A stretch of 64,000 bases of DNA, taken from NCBI GenBank assembly GCA_963682025.1, contig OY821519.1:187735253-187799252 (forward strand), in the 5' to 3' direction. The position numbers and the translations under genes were made by a program. Position 1 is the stretch's first letter, and every line of letters begins with the position of its first letter. Of the stretch, positions 22,583 through 35,372 are shown in pieces. The notes under the pieces were generated by a model. It did no database searches. It saw only the letters and a program-made list of their open reading frames with translations, and was not told the origin of the DNA. This DNA comes from Cordilura impudica (taxonomy: Eukaryota > Arthropoda > Insecta > Diptera > Scathophagidae).

Positions 22583-23991
22583 TGTGAGTCCGATCACAGA
22601 GGAGATGTGTAAACATCTACACCTTTTCCAATTGTATTTCAGAAAGTATCAAATGTATTTCAGAAAATATCAATTGAGTTTCAGAAAATATCTACTGAAA
22701 TTCAGAAATAAATAATAGTTTACCCTACAATACCGAAAAGTTATTATTGTTTCTATTAGTGATTTGGAGTCGCAGAATATGTTTAGCAATATTTGGACTT
22801 ATTTGTTATGCACTGGAAAATAAACTATCATGGGCGGCCTTTTAATCGAAAGAAGTTGAGGACTTCATTTGTTAATCAGCTACAATATAAAATCCAGGAT
22901 AGAATTTTGACCGATTTTGAAGTCATTTTGAAAAAGCACGTTTATATCGTCACCTAAAATACCAAAGGGCCGTAACTAACAAAAAGTTCAAAATTGACTT
23001 TTTGTATTGTAGTTACGGCCGCTTACTTAAAAACTACTATTTTACCATAAATTTGTTTTCATAAATAAAATCAATCTTTGTTTTTCTGCTTGATTCTAAA
23101 ATTTGGGTATTAAGTTTAAAGTAGTTTTTGTTCTATGATGTTTTTGCTTCTCCTGTAAAAAAAATGACGATACGTAGTTTTTAAGAGATATTACAAATCT
23201 ACTTAAAAGAATATGTTTTTATATACCGTTCTGATTATTTTTCTGAGACTCAAATTATATTTTCTGAATTTCAATTCATATTTTCTGAAATAAATTCAAT
23301 AATTTCTGAAATACATTTGAAGTTTTCTGAAATAAATTTGATATTTTTTGAAATTCAATTGATACAGAAATTCAATTGATGTTTTCTGAAATACAAATGA
23401 TACTTTCTGAAAATCAATTGACGCTTTCTGAAATACAATTGATTATTATTGAAAATCAATTGATGTTTTCTGAAATATAATTGATACTTTCCGAAACACA
23501 ATTGATAGTTTTTGAAAATGAATTGATGTTTTCTGAAACACAATTGATATTATCTAAAATTCAATCGATGTTTTCTGAAATACCATTAATACTTTCTGAA
23601 ATACAATTGATATTTTCTGAAAATCAATTGATGTTTTTTTGAAATACAATTGGAAGAGGTGTAACAATTAAAAAACACCTAAATTTATTTCGACTTCTTC
23701 GAAGTTTTCCTAGTATTTAGATTTTTAAACTCACAGCACACCTAGCGGTTCTGCTTACAAGTTTGTGAACATGTTAAGCTCACACACACCTAGCGGTCAA
23801 TAGCTTGAATATTTAAAATTAAAGAAAAAGATTTGTGATTTTGCTAAACAGACAGCGAACTCGACGGTTCTGCTTACTAAATACACCAATACACTTACAT
23901 ATACCACACACCGATTTTCCCTTACGCTGTGTTTGTGATTGTATTGTGAAATTGGATTTTACCCCCCTGAGCGCATAGATGTTTACACATA
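22583..23991 (+). repeat. Family S copy 1 (1.4 kb) with minisatellite interior
   Basis: The left end is TGTGAGTCCGATCACAG followed by AGATGTGTAAACATCTA. The right end has TTTGTGATTGTATTGTGAAA, ACCCCCCTGAGCGCAT and ATGTTTACACAT. The left 40 nt and right ~110 nt are shared with copies at 30.2 and 61.6 kb, but the interior is not. An AAAAATC on each side (22574-22580 and after 23991) may be the target duplication. Confidence 0.7.
23235..23655 (-). repeat. 24-bp minisatellite inside family S copy 1
   Basis: About 17 imperfect units of the type TTTCTGAAATACAATTGATA repeat in 24-bp steps. The reverse complement of the same unit occurs at 22629-22710, so the two blocks can pair across 0.5 kb. The minus strand reads as YFRKHQLI octapeptide repeats, which explains a spurious ORF there. 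Confidence 0.75.
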
Positions 23992-24190
23992 AAAAATCGC
24001 GAAAAATAATATAAAATCTGCAAAAATCAAATAATATTTTTTATTTTATAACCTTTAAAATAAGCCCTATAACTTTAAAGTCGATTAATTGTTCACAGAG
24101 TTATGACAAAACACGCCTACCCATCTATCCAGTGTACTTCAAGATGTTTTTAAAACTTTATGGTTGTTGCGTGCACTTTAACTAGTTAGA

Positions 24191-24643
24191 ATATTGTATT
24201 GAAACCACTATCACAAAAAAAAACTCGTAAATGAAAAAATTCTTAAATCTACGAGTTTTTTGCTGTTCTCTAATTTCAATAAGCAGGTCTTAAGAGATAA
24301 AAAAACTAATTGATATTTGAACTCTAACATGTTTTTTATTGAACCTTGTCATTATTTTAAAAAATTAGACTTTAATTTTATGAAAAAAAAAAACGATTTT
24401 AAAAAACGTCTACATTTTGCGCTGATTTAAAAAAAAAACTCGTAATAAGTGGTCGATGTTTATAAAACACACTTTTTGCGATGATGCTGTTCCATAACTA
24501 TAATAAAAACTTTTTATTTACAAAATCTATTTTCCATTATAATTTTTTCAATTATAACATAGATTCTTCATGCACTAATTATTGCAAATAAAGGAATTAA
24601 AAAAAATTTTTTACTCAAATCACATATTTTTATTTTTTATACC
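24191..24643. other. Unassigned AT-rich DNA
   Basis: Contains repeated AAACTCGTAAATGA / ACTCGTAATAAGT motifs around 24222-24450 but no recognised family. Confidence 0.35.
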
Positions 24644-27600
24644 CTCCACTCCAGTATGCAGAGGGTATATATAAGTTTGTCATTCCGTTTGTAATAATTA
24701 GAAAAAAAATTTTGGACCCCATAAAATATATATATTTGTGATCCTTATAACAACCGGAGTTGATATAGCGATGTCCGTCTGTCCGTCTGTGGAAATTACG
24801 ATGACGGCATCAATAGGGCAGCTAGGGTACTCGTTGAGATAAAAAAAGATTCACTAACAGCCTGAAAAGTTTGCTGTTTATAATCGTCCAAATCTGTCTA
24901 TTAGGGCCCGAGATTTGAATGAAGATCTAAAAATGTCTTGAAAAAATGTAATTTTCTTTGTTGTTCTTGTCACGATCACACCCTCAATAGGATAGTTAAG
25001 GTGATCATTTTTAGTGAGAATGATTCACCAAATTCAAGGGAAGATTTCTGTTTCAAAAATCATTAAAATCGGTGGAACAGGTCCAGGGAAACCTCTGAAA
25101 AATTAAAAAAAAGAAATGAAAAATATGATGTTTCTATATAGTTCTTGTTGTTATTCTAAATGTTGTATTGTTGTCATAGCTGGACTTGTTATTTTTGTGG
25201 TCTTTGTGGTAATAATATAATAAAAACTAACCCTTTGTACATATTATTATCAACTCTGGTAGAAAAATTTAAGAGTTTCCATTGTTTTGGAATCACTAAA
25301 AAAATTTACTAGATCATTTCTGTCATTGCCACGAGCCTGCAAAGTTTCAGATCGATTGGGTCACGGGAAAGGGGTTAAAATCGATCCAAAATTTTTTCGA
25401 CAAGCACACACTACGAGTTAATATAAAGGGAGTAAAAATTCACCAGAATCTAAAGCAAATAATGCTAAAATACCTAGTTGTTATTAAAAAAAAAAACTGT
25501 TAATTTAGCAAAAAAAAATTTTAATGTATTAATTTATTTAAAGGGAAAAACACAAAAATAACGTTTGATGTTGTATTTTTTGTGTGTAATATTTACATAT
25601 ACATACATACAGATATTAAATAATACAAATAATATACATATATTCTATATATGTATATCCATAATAACTGCATTTTAGAAATAACTCTGTATATTATTTT
25701 ATTTACATAAAATTCTGCAATATTTTGTTGTGGGGAAATACATTTCTTTTGCATTAACAGAGTGTCACTTCATTTTGCTCAGCGTGACTATGCCACAGTA
25801 GATGGCGCCACAATTTTTGTTCTAATTAGCTTTGCAATAGTTATTTCTATTTTAACATGAATGTCAATATTTTTAAATAGATATCATACAGAACAATGTT
25901 AAGAGTATACACCGGCTGGTCTTTTATTTCATACGTTTTTTCATTATTCTTTTACAAATATGAACATAAGTTTGGCATATTAACTTTTTGTTGTTTTTAC
26001 AAAATAGAGCTACCAGTTCATCAATGAGTTTTTTGCTTTCAAAACAGTTCTGCATAATTATATAGAATTATTATTCTGCTTTACCTACAAAATATCTGAT
26101 TACGATTACATCTAATTTTTAAAAATTGTTTATAATTACTAAAGCATTATTATTCACATAAATACAAAATTGCACTTTTTAAATTTTCCATTCAAATTTT
26201 AGAAAATATCAATTCTAAAAACTGGAACTAAAATTTACAATTGTAAATTAGAAAATATTAATTGAATTTCAGAAAATCGTATCAAAACGTCGGAAATAAT
26301 AATTTTAAATTTAGAAGACATCAATTGCATCAAATTCCAAAAAAAAAAAAACACCAAATATGTTTACAATTAAAAATGTTTACTTTTAAAAAAAATATTG
26401 GCATTCAGGAGAAATAACTTCTTTTAACGATAATCGAAGCGTTAAAAAAAGAAAAGCAAAATTATCAGTAAAATTTTTAAACGATATTCGCTATTGTTAA
26501 AATCAGCTAAACGACAACCATTTTTGTGTTGTTTATTCAATCAATAAAAACTTAAATTTTTAGGTTGAAATGCCGTCATACATAAAAAAAATCATAAAAT
26601 AGTGAAAATATTTTGCTTTAATTAAAAAACTTTTTTATATAAATAAAAAAATAAAATAGTATATTCAATTCATTATTTCATTTTCAAATAAATACACAGA
26701 AATATTAGTAAAAAAAATAAAGATATTAAACATAAACATAAAATCATCCTGTCAAACACGAAGTAATTTGTTTTTTTCTATTCTTCTTTGTGTTTTTCGC
26801 TTATTTTGACAGAGATGCCACTCATTTACAATTTAAATAAATAGAAAAATTGTTTTGTCGACTGTCGTTAAGATGTATGTACTTAGTGAATCACTTAATC
26901 CTTAGTGCAAACAACAATAGCTGTCCATATATTTTGCGATTGTCGGATCGTTGTAAAGTACAGAATCACACTACAGAAAACATTAATATTCAATGAATTT
27001 TAGAAAACGTCAAATGATATTTAAGAATTGCGAACATAAAAACTGTTACATAAATAAACTCAATTTGATGAGAATGTTATTTTTTATATATAAATTATCA
27101 CAATTTTTTTGGATGAAAATTTGAAGTTTTTCAGAAAATAAAGAGAACAAATTATTTTATTTAAAATGTTTGGGACATTTGGTTTTCTGCGTTTGGCATC
27201 CCTAATCTGAATATTTATTATTATAAATTTATTCCCTATGTTTTCCAAATATGGCAATATTTTAATAAAAAAATTGAGAGTTTTTTTTTTGGTTATTATT
27301 TTGTTACTCCATCCGACCTATATGACTGCAATGAAGAAATATTTGGTCAGTTAAAAGAAACTATACAGCCATCTCCAATTAGCACGATTTAATGCATATA
27401 GCCACTCAACACAACCATTACCTTTGCAATGGAGGTTAGGGCGAGCTATTTAATTAGCAAAAACTAAATTAAACGAGAAGTTATGTCATATAACCGGAAA
27501 CGCATGCATATAGGTATATAAACTAAATGCATGTCGATCAGCAACCACGATGACCAAAAAGCAAACACCGAAATAAATCCGAAATAATAGAAAAGACGAA

Positions 27601-27744
27601 AACCAACCCAAAGAATTTGCTGAAATAATTTTTTATTAAGTTTAACAAATTGTTTACTTTTTCATTTACATTTATTATCAAGACTCAAACCGAGGTGGAG
27701 GGTATCAAAGATTCGGCACAGCCGAATTTAACACTCTTACTTGT
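24644..27744 (-). repeat. Family Q, right copy (3.1 kb, inverted relative to left copy)
   Basis: It begins with the hairpin TATACCCTC (24648-24656) / GAGGGTATA (24661-24669) and ends with ATTCGGC-aca-GCCGAAT, then CTTACTTGT at 27736-27744. It is the reverse complement of 12638-16210 minus the MITE. A CCGTCTGTCCGTCTG run at 24775-24792 is shorter than the matching run in the left copy. No coding frame is conserved. Confidence 0.8.
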
Positions 27745-28902
27745 TTTTGCATATGACTGCCACAACTTTGTTTATGTTCGAAACAGTAGTGATGCCAGTC
27801 AAATCTAATTTATTTGAATTTCGAATTGTCTTTGGTGATGTCTAACTTATTTCAAAAAGAGAAGTCATTCTTAATTGAATGAAATTGAACAATAAAAATA
27901 ATTACATGAACAAGTAAATTGTTATTTTAAAAGCAAATATATATTTTTTTACTTTCTTTATAATCTTAAGGAAAAACATGCAAAAATTACTTAATGTTTT
28001 TTTGTGAAAGTTACTAAAGAACCATATGGCACCTCGGTTTCTAGATAACATATGGTTCTGAAGCTAAACCATATGTTTCATGTCATTTGATAATAAAAAA
28101 TATGATTACGAAAAATACTTCGAAAATATGAAATTTGTGTTTTCAAGAAACCCAAAATTTCAATTTCATGTTATTTCAAATTCATTCTTATTCAAATAAC
28201 AACGTTTCAAGAACAGGGCTGAATATCTAAGTAAACATATTTAAACATTTTTAGTTCTATTCTATCAAAGTTGAAAAAACTACCAAAATATAATATTTTT
28301 GAAAAACTGAGAAAATATAAACGACCAAATCACATAATTATAGAAAATAATAAAAATAACATTCAAACGACATCAAAGGCATTATAAGCGGTTGAGTAGT
28401 TTTCCTACAATTTGATTTGAAAGAGGATATTTTTCCTCTTTAAAAATTCCTAAAAAAAATTCCAACTTTGCGGAGTTCTATCATCCATAATTTTTATCCG
28501 ACTTTAATCAGTGGGAAATCCTCTATCCTCTAATTCATTGATTTTACTGAATATTTTTATTAAATTTTTGATTTTTGCCACGATATTTGGGAAAGGAGCC
28601 ACTGTGCCACGGTGAAGGTGAATACAAAGGTAAGTATTTCACAAGGTTATGTTGGTAAATAGTTAGGTTAGTAATTCGAAAGTTCATTCTCCAATTATTT
28701 AACTACTGCTCCAGTTGAATAACACGGGCTTGCAATAAGTTAGATGCATTCTCATGAACTCTTAAATTTTTTGTTGGTTTTAAAACCGCCTTTCATTCAT
28801 ATTTCACATCGATTTACTGATCCGCTCTCGCACATAAATTTACCTCCTTTATGATAATTTATGAATCCTGACATAAATAATGTTTGATAGAAAATGATAC
28901 CC
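27745..28902. other. AT-rich DNA without recognised genes
   Basis: A small inverted repeat, GAACCATATG...CATATGGTTC, lies at 28019-28058. Nothing else stands out. Confidence 0.4.
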
Positions 28903-29682
28903 GATATATTTGTGGGTTTCTAGAATAACCGCGTATGTCATAAAGTCAAAATGTTCAGGGGAGCCAAAAAACGTTATATTTGAAATTATGGGCTCGATAT
29001 AAAGTTTTTAGAGCTTTTTATTTAACAGTCCTGTATATATGGGCAATAAATACTTTATATAAAATTTTGAATCAAAAATCTTCAGAGGAATAGATCCTAG
29101 AGAAGGACGAAAAAAACAGTATGTAAATAACACTTAAAGTGTGTGCAGATAAAACAACTTATATCGACAAACGTCGTTTTCTTTGAAAAAGAAAACTACT
29201 AATGCAACCACCCATGAAGACATAAGTTGTTGTTGCTTGAAAAATGGATTTTTTTGTTCGTCAACAAAAAGTTAACGGGAGTTAGGATGAGAATATAAAT
29301 AACAACGTATCAAGAATAATAGTGACAAGAAATAACAGAAATAAACACACAAGTTTTTATAAATGGTTATAAACTGAAAACTAATCCAAAATTATTTTGC
29401 ATTTTTTTCATTAATAACAACGTATGTCGCTATGTGTAGTTTTCTGAGAACATAATTTGTCAGCGATCAAACGTAGGTTGACATGCGTCGTTAGTGCTGC
29501 AAATTAATTTAATAAACATTTAAGTTACGACTTTTTTTTTAAAGAAAAAAGCAGAAATGGTCAATATTTTTTTTTAATTAAACACATATAAAGAGCGTTA
29601 AAATTTAATATATTTGGCATCGTTAACTCAAAACTGACAAAAATTGACATACGCGGTTATTCCAGAAAATCACAGATATGTT
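28903..29682. mobile_element. TIR element (764 bp) with 8-bp target duplication
   Basis: The segment 28911-29674 has terminal inverted repeats of 30 bp: TGTGGGTTTCTAGAATAACC with CGCGTATGTCA on the left, and TGTGATTTTCTGGAATAACC with CGCGTATGTCA on the right, reversed, only four differences. The flanks are GATATATT (28903-28910) and GATATGTT (29675-29682), seven of eight matching. There is no coding frame, so it is a MITE. The 8-bp duplication suggests hAT, P or Mutator-like, but the TGTG start does not fix the superfamily. Confidence 0.75.
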
Positions 29683-30230
29683 ATTCTATCTCGGGCCTGT
29701 GAAAGCCAGAAGTTAAACTAGAATTGAATAAAATTTGGTCTAGAAAAATCTGGAAAATATAACCAAAACCTTGAAAACAAAGATGACAATTAAGCAAATT
29801 ATATTACTTAACTTCAGAGAAATAACGCGCTACTGATTCTGCTTTAACAGAACTAAAATAAACATGGATAATTATGTGTCATGTGAAAATGATTCTCAAC
29901 AGCGAAACACATTGACGTAATGAATGATGTTATCGAAAGTTGTAAGTGGTCTATGTCGTAAGAAATGGGGATTAAATTTTAGATCATTCCTTCAGAGCAA
30001 ATGCGAAAAATAAATGTTGTATGTGCTAAAATTTTACAACAGTTCTATAATTGTTGTTGATATTTTCCTTAAAACAAAATTATACGACAATAAAATGTAT
30101 GTTTTTATGGTGTACTATGTGATCAGCGGTTTTTTGTTTTCTATTTAATCAGCTTTTGTTGTTCATTCCAAATATTTTTTGTAAGTTTTTTGTATCTATT
30201 GTGGTAAAAATGGTAGAAATAAATAAAAAA
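29683..30230. other. Unassigned DNA
   Basis: No recognised gene or repeat. Confidence 0.4.
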
Positions 30231-30517
30231 AACTATGTGAGTCCGATCACAGGGGAGATGTGTAAACATCTATTTACACATCAATTAAAATCAAACAGTA
30301 AGCGCCATCTATGTATAGCAAGCAACTGCTATGGTTGTTATACTTGATGGTTGCAGTTATTTGCTATACATTCATGGCGCTTGCTGTTGGTTGTTGAATA
30401 ATCTTTGCACCAATACACTTACACATACTTCACACCGATTTTCCCTTACGCTGTTTTTGTGATTGTATTGGGAAATAGATTTTTACCCCCCTGAGCGCAT
30501 ATATGTTTACACATCAA
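30231..30517 (+). repeat. Family S copy 2 (287 bp) with internal palindrome
   Basis: The same ends as copy 1 (TGTGAGTCCGATCACAGG; ATGTTTACACATC) flank a different interior. The interior holds an inverted repeat of about 29 nt: AGCGCCATCTATGTATAGC at 30302 and GCTATACATTCATGGCGCT ending near 30382. It lies between A runs. Confidence 0.7.
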
Positions 30518-31572
30518 AAAAATGTAAGGAAATTACATTTAGGTATTTTTTTTTTTGCTTTTATTCGATTTTTTTCCGATTGTAGTATATGAATATACGA
30601 CAGGTAGTTCACATACTCGAATGTACTATTTGACGTCTAGTATTTCTTTACAACATACAACTTTAGTATACCTTATGAACTCCCAAAATATTATATTTTA
30701 TTAATGATTTGCACGCTAAAGTTTATGATATTTCAAACATTTTTCAGAAAGTTTCCATAATTCCCAAAGCATACAAGTCAACGGATATTTTCTGGCAACT
30801 CTGTTCATGCGTAGTTCAAGAACTCGGAGTTCATTCACATTTCAAATAGCATGCGCCGTACATGCGCATCAATACCAAGCAAACATACGGAGGATCTCAC
30901 TCTCGTAGATCAAGCATTAGCCAGTAGTTGTTGTTGTTGTTCTTGTATGGTGTTTGTGAGTTTGTATGTGTCTGTACGTATGAAGGGAAATTATGACACA
31001 TATGCGCATCTGCTATTAGAAGCAACAACAAACACATAAAAAGAACAAGCTCTGATGCAATCTTCATATTCTTCCGATTGTTGGTGTTGTTCTAGTGTCT
31101 CTAACGTTGCAGGGGGTTAAAAAAACTCACACTGTACTCGTACACAAGTCTATATTTATATCTCAGTGCAACACCGAAAGATGGGGAACGTAATATTTTC
31201 TTATGTGTATTTAAGGAAGTTTCTTTTGGTTTTATTGGGGGGACTTCCTGTCCTTGTCTATGTGGCATAGACTAAATAGAACTTAAGCAACATGTGTGCG
31301 GAGTTTAGGAGGTGAGGATGAAACTTATTTGATATTTTTAAAGTGATTTTAATGTGTAGAGCAATTAATACACTATTTTATCTCTAAGATAATGTATCTT
31401 AGAGTATAAACACAACCTTAGCATTTTCATTGCGTGCGTCCCGGAAATATATAAGAATTATTTTAATTTCATTGCGTTTTCACTTTTAAAGTTGCCAAAT
31501 TTAAAAAGAAAAATAATAAGCAAGGAAAAGTCACAAAAATTTAGTGCTTTTCTATGGAAATTTATATATCTA
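30518..31572. other. Unassigned DNA with (TTG)n
   Basis: Contains a GTT/TTG microsatellite at about 30925-30942. A 62-codon frame there is not supported by composition or motif. Confidence 0.4.
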
Positions 31573-31932
31573 CTAGCAGATTCCAGCGCTCGAAATTCGA
31601 GTGCAGTTTCTAGGCAGCTTTATTTTTCAACTTAGCCAATTCACAAACCAACACTTTTTTTGGTTTAATATTATTGCGAATGAAGATAACAAACTCATTA
31701 ACAAACACCTTAACTAATTTAATAAAACACACATAGCATATGTATAATTTTATATATGTGTTAGTAGCAACATTAAATGCAATTTATTCAAAATAAAGGA
31801 AAAAATTTTAAAATCTGTAAAACGGCTAAAAAGGTAAACCTTTCAAACAGTATACGTTTCGTCAAAATCAGGATAAAATGGTAGAACAAAACATCGATCA
31901 CAAGAAATCGCCTAGCCTATTAATATTATAGA
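31573..31932 (-). mobile_element. Non-autonomous Helitron copy C (complete, 360 bp)
   Basis: On the minus strand it starts TCTATAATATTAATAGGC after A and ends CGCTGGAATCTGCTAG before T. The 3' hairpin CACTCG-aattt-CGAGCG has one unpaired position. Same subgroup as copies B, F and K. Confidence 0.85.
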
Positions 31933-32525
31933 TGTAAGTATAAGCATACCAGCTGACTCGGCAAACGCTGATCTGCCTAAAATAATTATGTTTTTCCAGG
32001 ATTTCAATTACGGTATGAATAGTTTTTAAATAAGAATGTAATCAAATTTAGTAAATTATTTTAACTGCAAATTTTATTTTCGATTTAATATATTCAATTT
32101 TGTTTCATATTGTACAATATTCATCTGATATCAGTAAGTAATAATTTATAGTAAAGCCAACGTGTGGACAATACATCTTGCTTCTTCATTTTCGCCGTAC
32201 GCAAACAAATAGTTTGGCTTACTAACTCTGGAACAGACCACATATAATTTATTATGTTATTTGAAACACTATTTAACCTTAAAATCATTTTAAAAATATT
32301 TGTATTTTATAAAATTTCGTAACATTACCGCTTTAAAATTGATTGAAAGTTAATTTGCAATATTTTTCAAATTTTTATCTAAAAGTTTAACCAGCACAAT
32401 GAAATATCTTATACTGAAAGGCAAATGTTTACAAATATATACATCAGTAGTCTTGTAAAACACCTCTTGAATATAACTGGTTCATCCGTTGTGGTCAGAC
32501 ATACATACGCACCAACGTGTTTAGA
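31933..32525. other. Unassigned DNA
   Basis: A short piece at 32158-32245 (gtgtggacaatacatcttgc, tcgccgtacgcaaacaaatag) is less AT-rich and could be an old element remnant. Nothing identifiable. Confidence 0.3.
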
Positions 32526-33016
32526 AATATAATATTAATAACCAAGGCGATTTCTTGTGACCGATATAAAAATTGTTGTTAATAACCGATTTTGACCAAA
32601 CATACCTCATTTGAAATTTGTTTTTTTAGCTGACCACCAGATTTACAGATTTGCACCGTCTAGAACAATTTTTTTTTTGGACTAATGCTCATTTAAAGTT
32701 GCTACATAAATAAAACACATACTGTGTGTGTGTTTATTATGAATATCAAAAGCTCTGTGTTGAATTGTGAATTGTCTAAAATTTATTAGCATACCTTTAT
32801 GCTCCTTTAAAAATATTTATTAACAAACCCATTGAAATAACTTCTGTGTGTTCAACGAATATTTATAATGAAATTTAATGAATTTAATTTAAAAGTGTTG
32901 AAATGTGAATTGGCTAAAACTGATTAGCATACCTTTATGCTTTTATAAAATTATTTATTAAATGAAAAAATAAAATTTCCTAGAATTGGCGAATTTCGAG
33001 GGCTGGGCACTGCTAG
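32526..33016 (+). mobile_element. Non-autonomous Helitron copy D with internal duplication (491 bp)
   Basis: The 5' end is worn (AATATAATATTAATAACC) and the 3' end is GGGCACTGCTAG at 33013-33016, followed by T. A block of about 60 bp (GTGTTGAATTGTGAATTG through TTAGCATACCTTTATGCT) is present twice, near 32757 and 32895, which makes this copy longer than the others. Confidence 0.8.
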
Positions 33017-33029
33017 TAGTTATTATTTT

Positions 33030-33490
33030 GTTTGGGATCTGCCACACCCATTTATGCGATACCGCCCATTTCCAGCATGGCTACAAACATTAATAACAGA
33101 TGACGTCACTCAAAGTATCGAAATATATCATATTCAATAATTATTTTCTATGGGAGGTAACACGCCCACTTATCCAATACCTCCCACTTACAGCACGGCT
33201 ACTCACACTTTAACCTGTAAACTCACGCAAAATATATTTACTCTACCTTTTATATTGTCAAGATATACATATGTGTACTTCCCACAAATTTAAAAAGATT
33301 TCCCTATTATAGTAGATATTGGAAAGATATGATATTGAATAAATTCTTTTTATGGGAGCTGCAACGGCGATTTGTTCGATTTCGCCCATTTTCAGTACGG
33401 CTACTTAGATTAATAACACATGAGTCACACGAAGCAGCAAAAATTTTTCTGTCACAGTACTCGAGATATGTGATATTGAATATTTGTTTG
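33030..33490. repeat. Three degenerate tandem units of about 150 bp
   Basis: Units start near TATGGGAGGTAACACGCCCA and TATGGGAGCTGCAACGG and share CACGGCTACTCACA-type cores, 'ataacacatga' and 'gatattgaata'. They are diverged from each other. Confidence 0.45.
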
Positions 33491-35190
33491 TGCATCTAAA
33501 CCATCCCGAAAATCAAACAAATGGCACACAAATATTTCAAAAAAAATCAGTTCAGCCATTCAGTTCAGTGGCATACACACGGACAGTATATGTATTTGTA
33601 TAAAGATAGATTTATAAAAAGACGAATAGATACGGAGGAATTAATTAAATTAATTCACAATCGAAAAATTACAAAAAATACGACAACGAAGAAGAAAACA
33701 GAAACCAGAGAAAAAAAGTATGTAAACAAATAATGACAATTATTGCCGACCGTCACGTCAACGCAAAACGCAGCATTGCTTTACGTTATTATGCATATAA
33801 ACACACGGCTGCTATAGCTAGAGATTTTGTTGCATTATTAGAGATAATTTTACTGGTATCTGAAAGATGTTTGTTTCTTCATAGATATATTCAATTAAAG
33901 GAGGAGTGGAGGTGGTGGTTGTGTGAGTACATACGTTTTTAAACATTTTCTTTTCAAAAGTGTGTGAACTTTGTAATTTATGTTTGTTGGTAAATTATAC
34001 ACGACATAGTTTTTGTTGTTATTCACATACATTTGTTTCCACAAAAAAAAAGAGGGAGCATTTTTATAAAAGTTTGTTAGGGGGATTTCTTATTACTTGC
34101 TAGCTGGCATTTGTTTTCCTATAAACTAATTGTAAAAGTATCTTTCTTTTCTGAAAAGGAAATTATATAAGATATACTTATAGTATTATAATTTACAAGA
34201 AAATATAATGAAAATCATGTACAGTTTTCTATAAAAACAAAAACATCAGAGGTGAATCGTTTAAACATTTTTAGTCCGCTCAATTTCCGTTACGTAGAAT
34301 GATTGTCCTCCCACTATGCCATACATGAACGATTTGCTTTACATTTGCTTTTAACATGTCTTCCAAGCTTTTTTTCTCATCATCAACAGCATGATTATCG
34401 CCATGAATGTGTGTTATGATTTATAAGATTATGACTTAAATACCATGTAAGATTTAGTTTTAAAAATTATCATAATGATTATGACGATGATGGAGTGGCC
34501 ATTTAGTTAAACTATTTATGTTCATGCATAAATATTTTGTGGCTGTCTTTCTTCTTATCTTGATTTAAAAGGAAGAATTTGTAAGATGTCAGAAAGATAT
34601 TTTAAATAAATTTATATGATTTGATACCAGTTGCTACATATATTTGATAACTGACTTGTACTTTTATTTTTTACTAATCTGTTGATCCAGAAATGAAATA
34701 CTTTATTTAGAAAAAAAAAAAAATAAACATCTATATTTTCGATTACTTTTGACATATTTTTTGTTAAGTGGTCAGTAAGACCAAATACTAAGTAGATCGA
34801 TGTCACCTTTTCTTTTCTTGGATCAAATTAAAACAAAAAAGAAAAAACCAAATATTTCAAACGTCATCCTACAACTTCAATGAAGCTTAGAGCACTAAAA
34901 TCCTTAACTAATAAAAATTGAATGTAGATCCATCGCAAAATCGTAGAGCAATTAATTTGTTGTTTATCTTTAATTCTAGCTAATCCAAAACAATTACACA
35001 TCCGACCTTTATTCCTCATTCAAGCCTTATATATATAAAAATAATCGAAATAATTAACAAAAATTTAATGCAAAAGCAAAACTTGTACAGTAGAACTGAA
35101 TCAATATATAATTATAATTACCACATATTACCATATTAGGTCTCTTGGGCTTGCTCTTTCCTAATTTCCGAACAAAACTAAGATCAACTA
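33491..35190. other. Unassigned DNA
   Basis: Two adjoining 70-codon frames at 33521-33942 have no recognisable motif and lysine/threonine-rich content from simple repeats. I see no gene or known repeat with confidence. Confidence 0.35.
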
Positions 35191-35372
35191 CTATAGCTCA
35201 GCACACGAAATTCGAGTGCAAATTCTAACTTTCGTCAATCTGTACGTTAACTTGCGTGTTGCATAATGTAAAGTTGATTGTTCATGCATAACTTTCCTCA
35301 ATCTCAACGAATTTAAGCAGATAATAGCTCGAAAGAAAGAGCTTGATCCACTGAGTGTTCTGAGAGTGAAAC
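35191..35372 (-). mobile_element. Helitron fragment E1 and captured sequence, left arm of an inverted pair
   Basis: On the minus strand, AATTTGCACTCGAATTTCG with GTGTGCTGAGCTATAG resembles a Helitron 3' end with a degenerate terminus. The DNA next to it (35231-35372) matches 35700-35815 in reverse: GAACACTCAGTGGATCAAGC, GAGCTATTA, TTAAATTCGTTGAG and GAGGAAAGTTATGC occur in both. Confidence 0.55.

Noticed and set aside
23355..23543. 62-codon minus-strand frame with YFRKHQLI repeats
   Set aside because: It is the 24-bp minisatellite read in frame; no start context or homologue.
22629..23655. Regularly spaced repeats resembling a CRISPR array
   Set aside because: Units are contiguous and degenerate without unique spacers, and the DNA is eukaryotic.
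12638..27744. Giant Polinton/Maverick-like virus-related element
   Set aside because: No polymerase, integrase or capsid-like frame lies between the inverted arms; the centre holds ordinary transposon relics.
33521..33942. Two abutting 70-codon frames
   Set aside because: Short, basic, low-complexity, and no recognisable domain.
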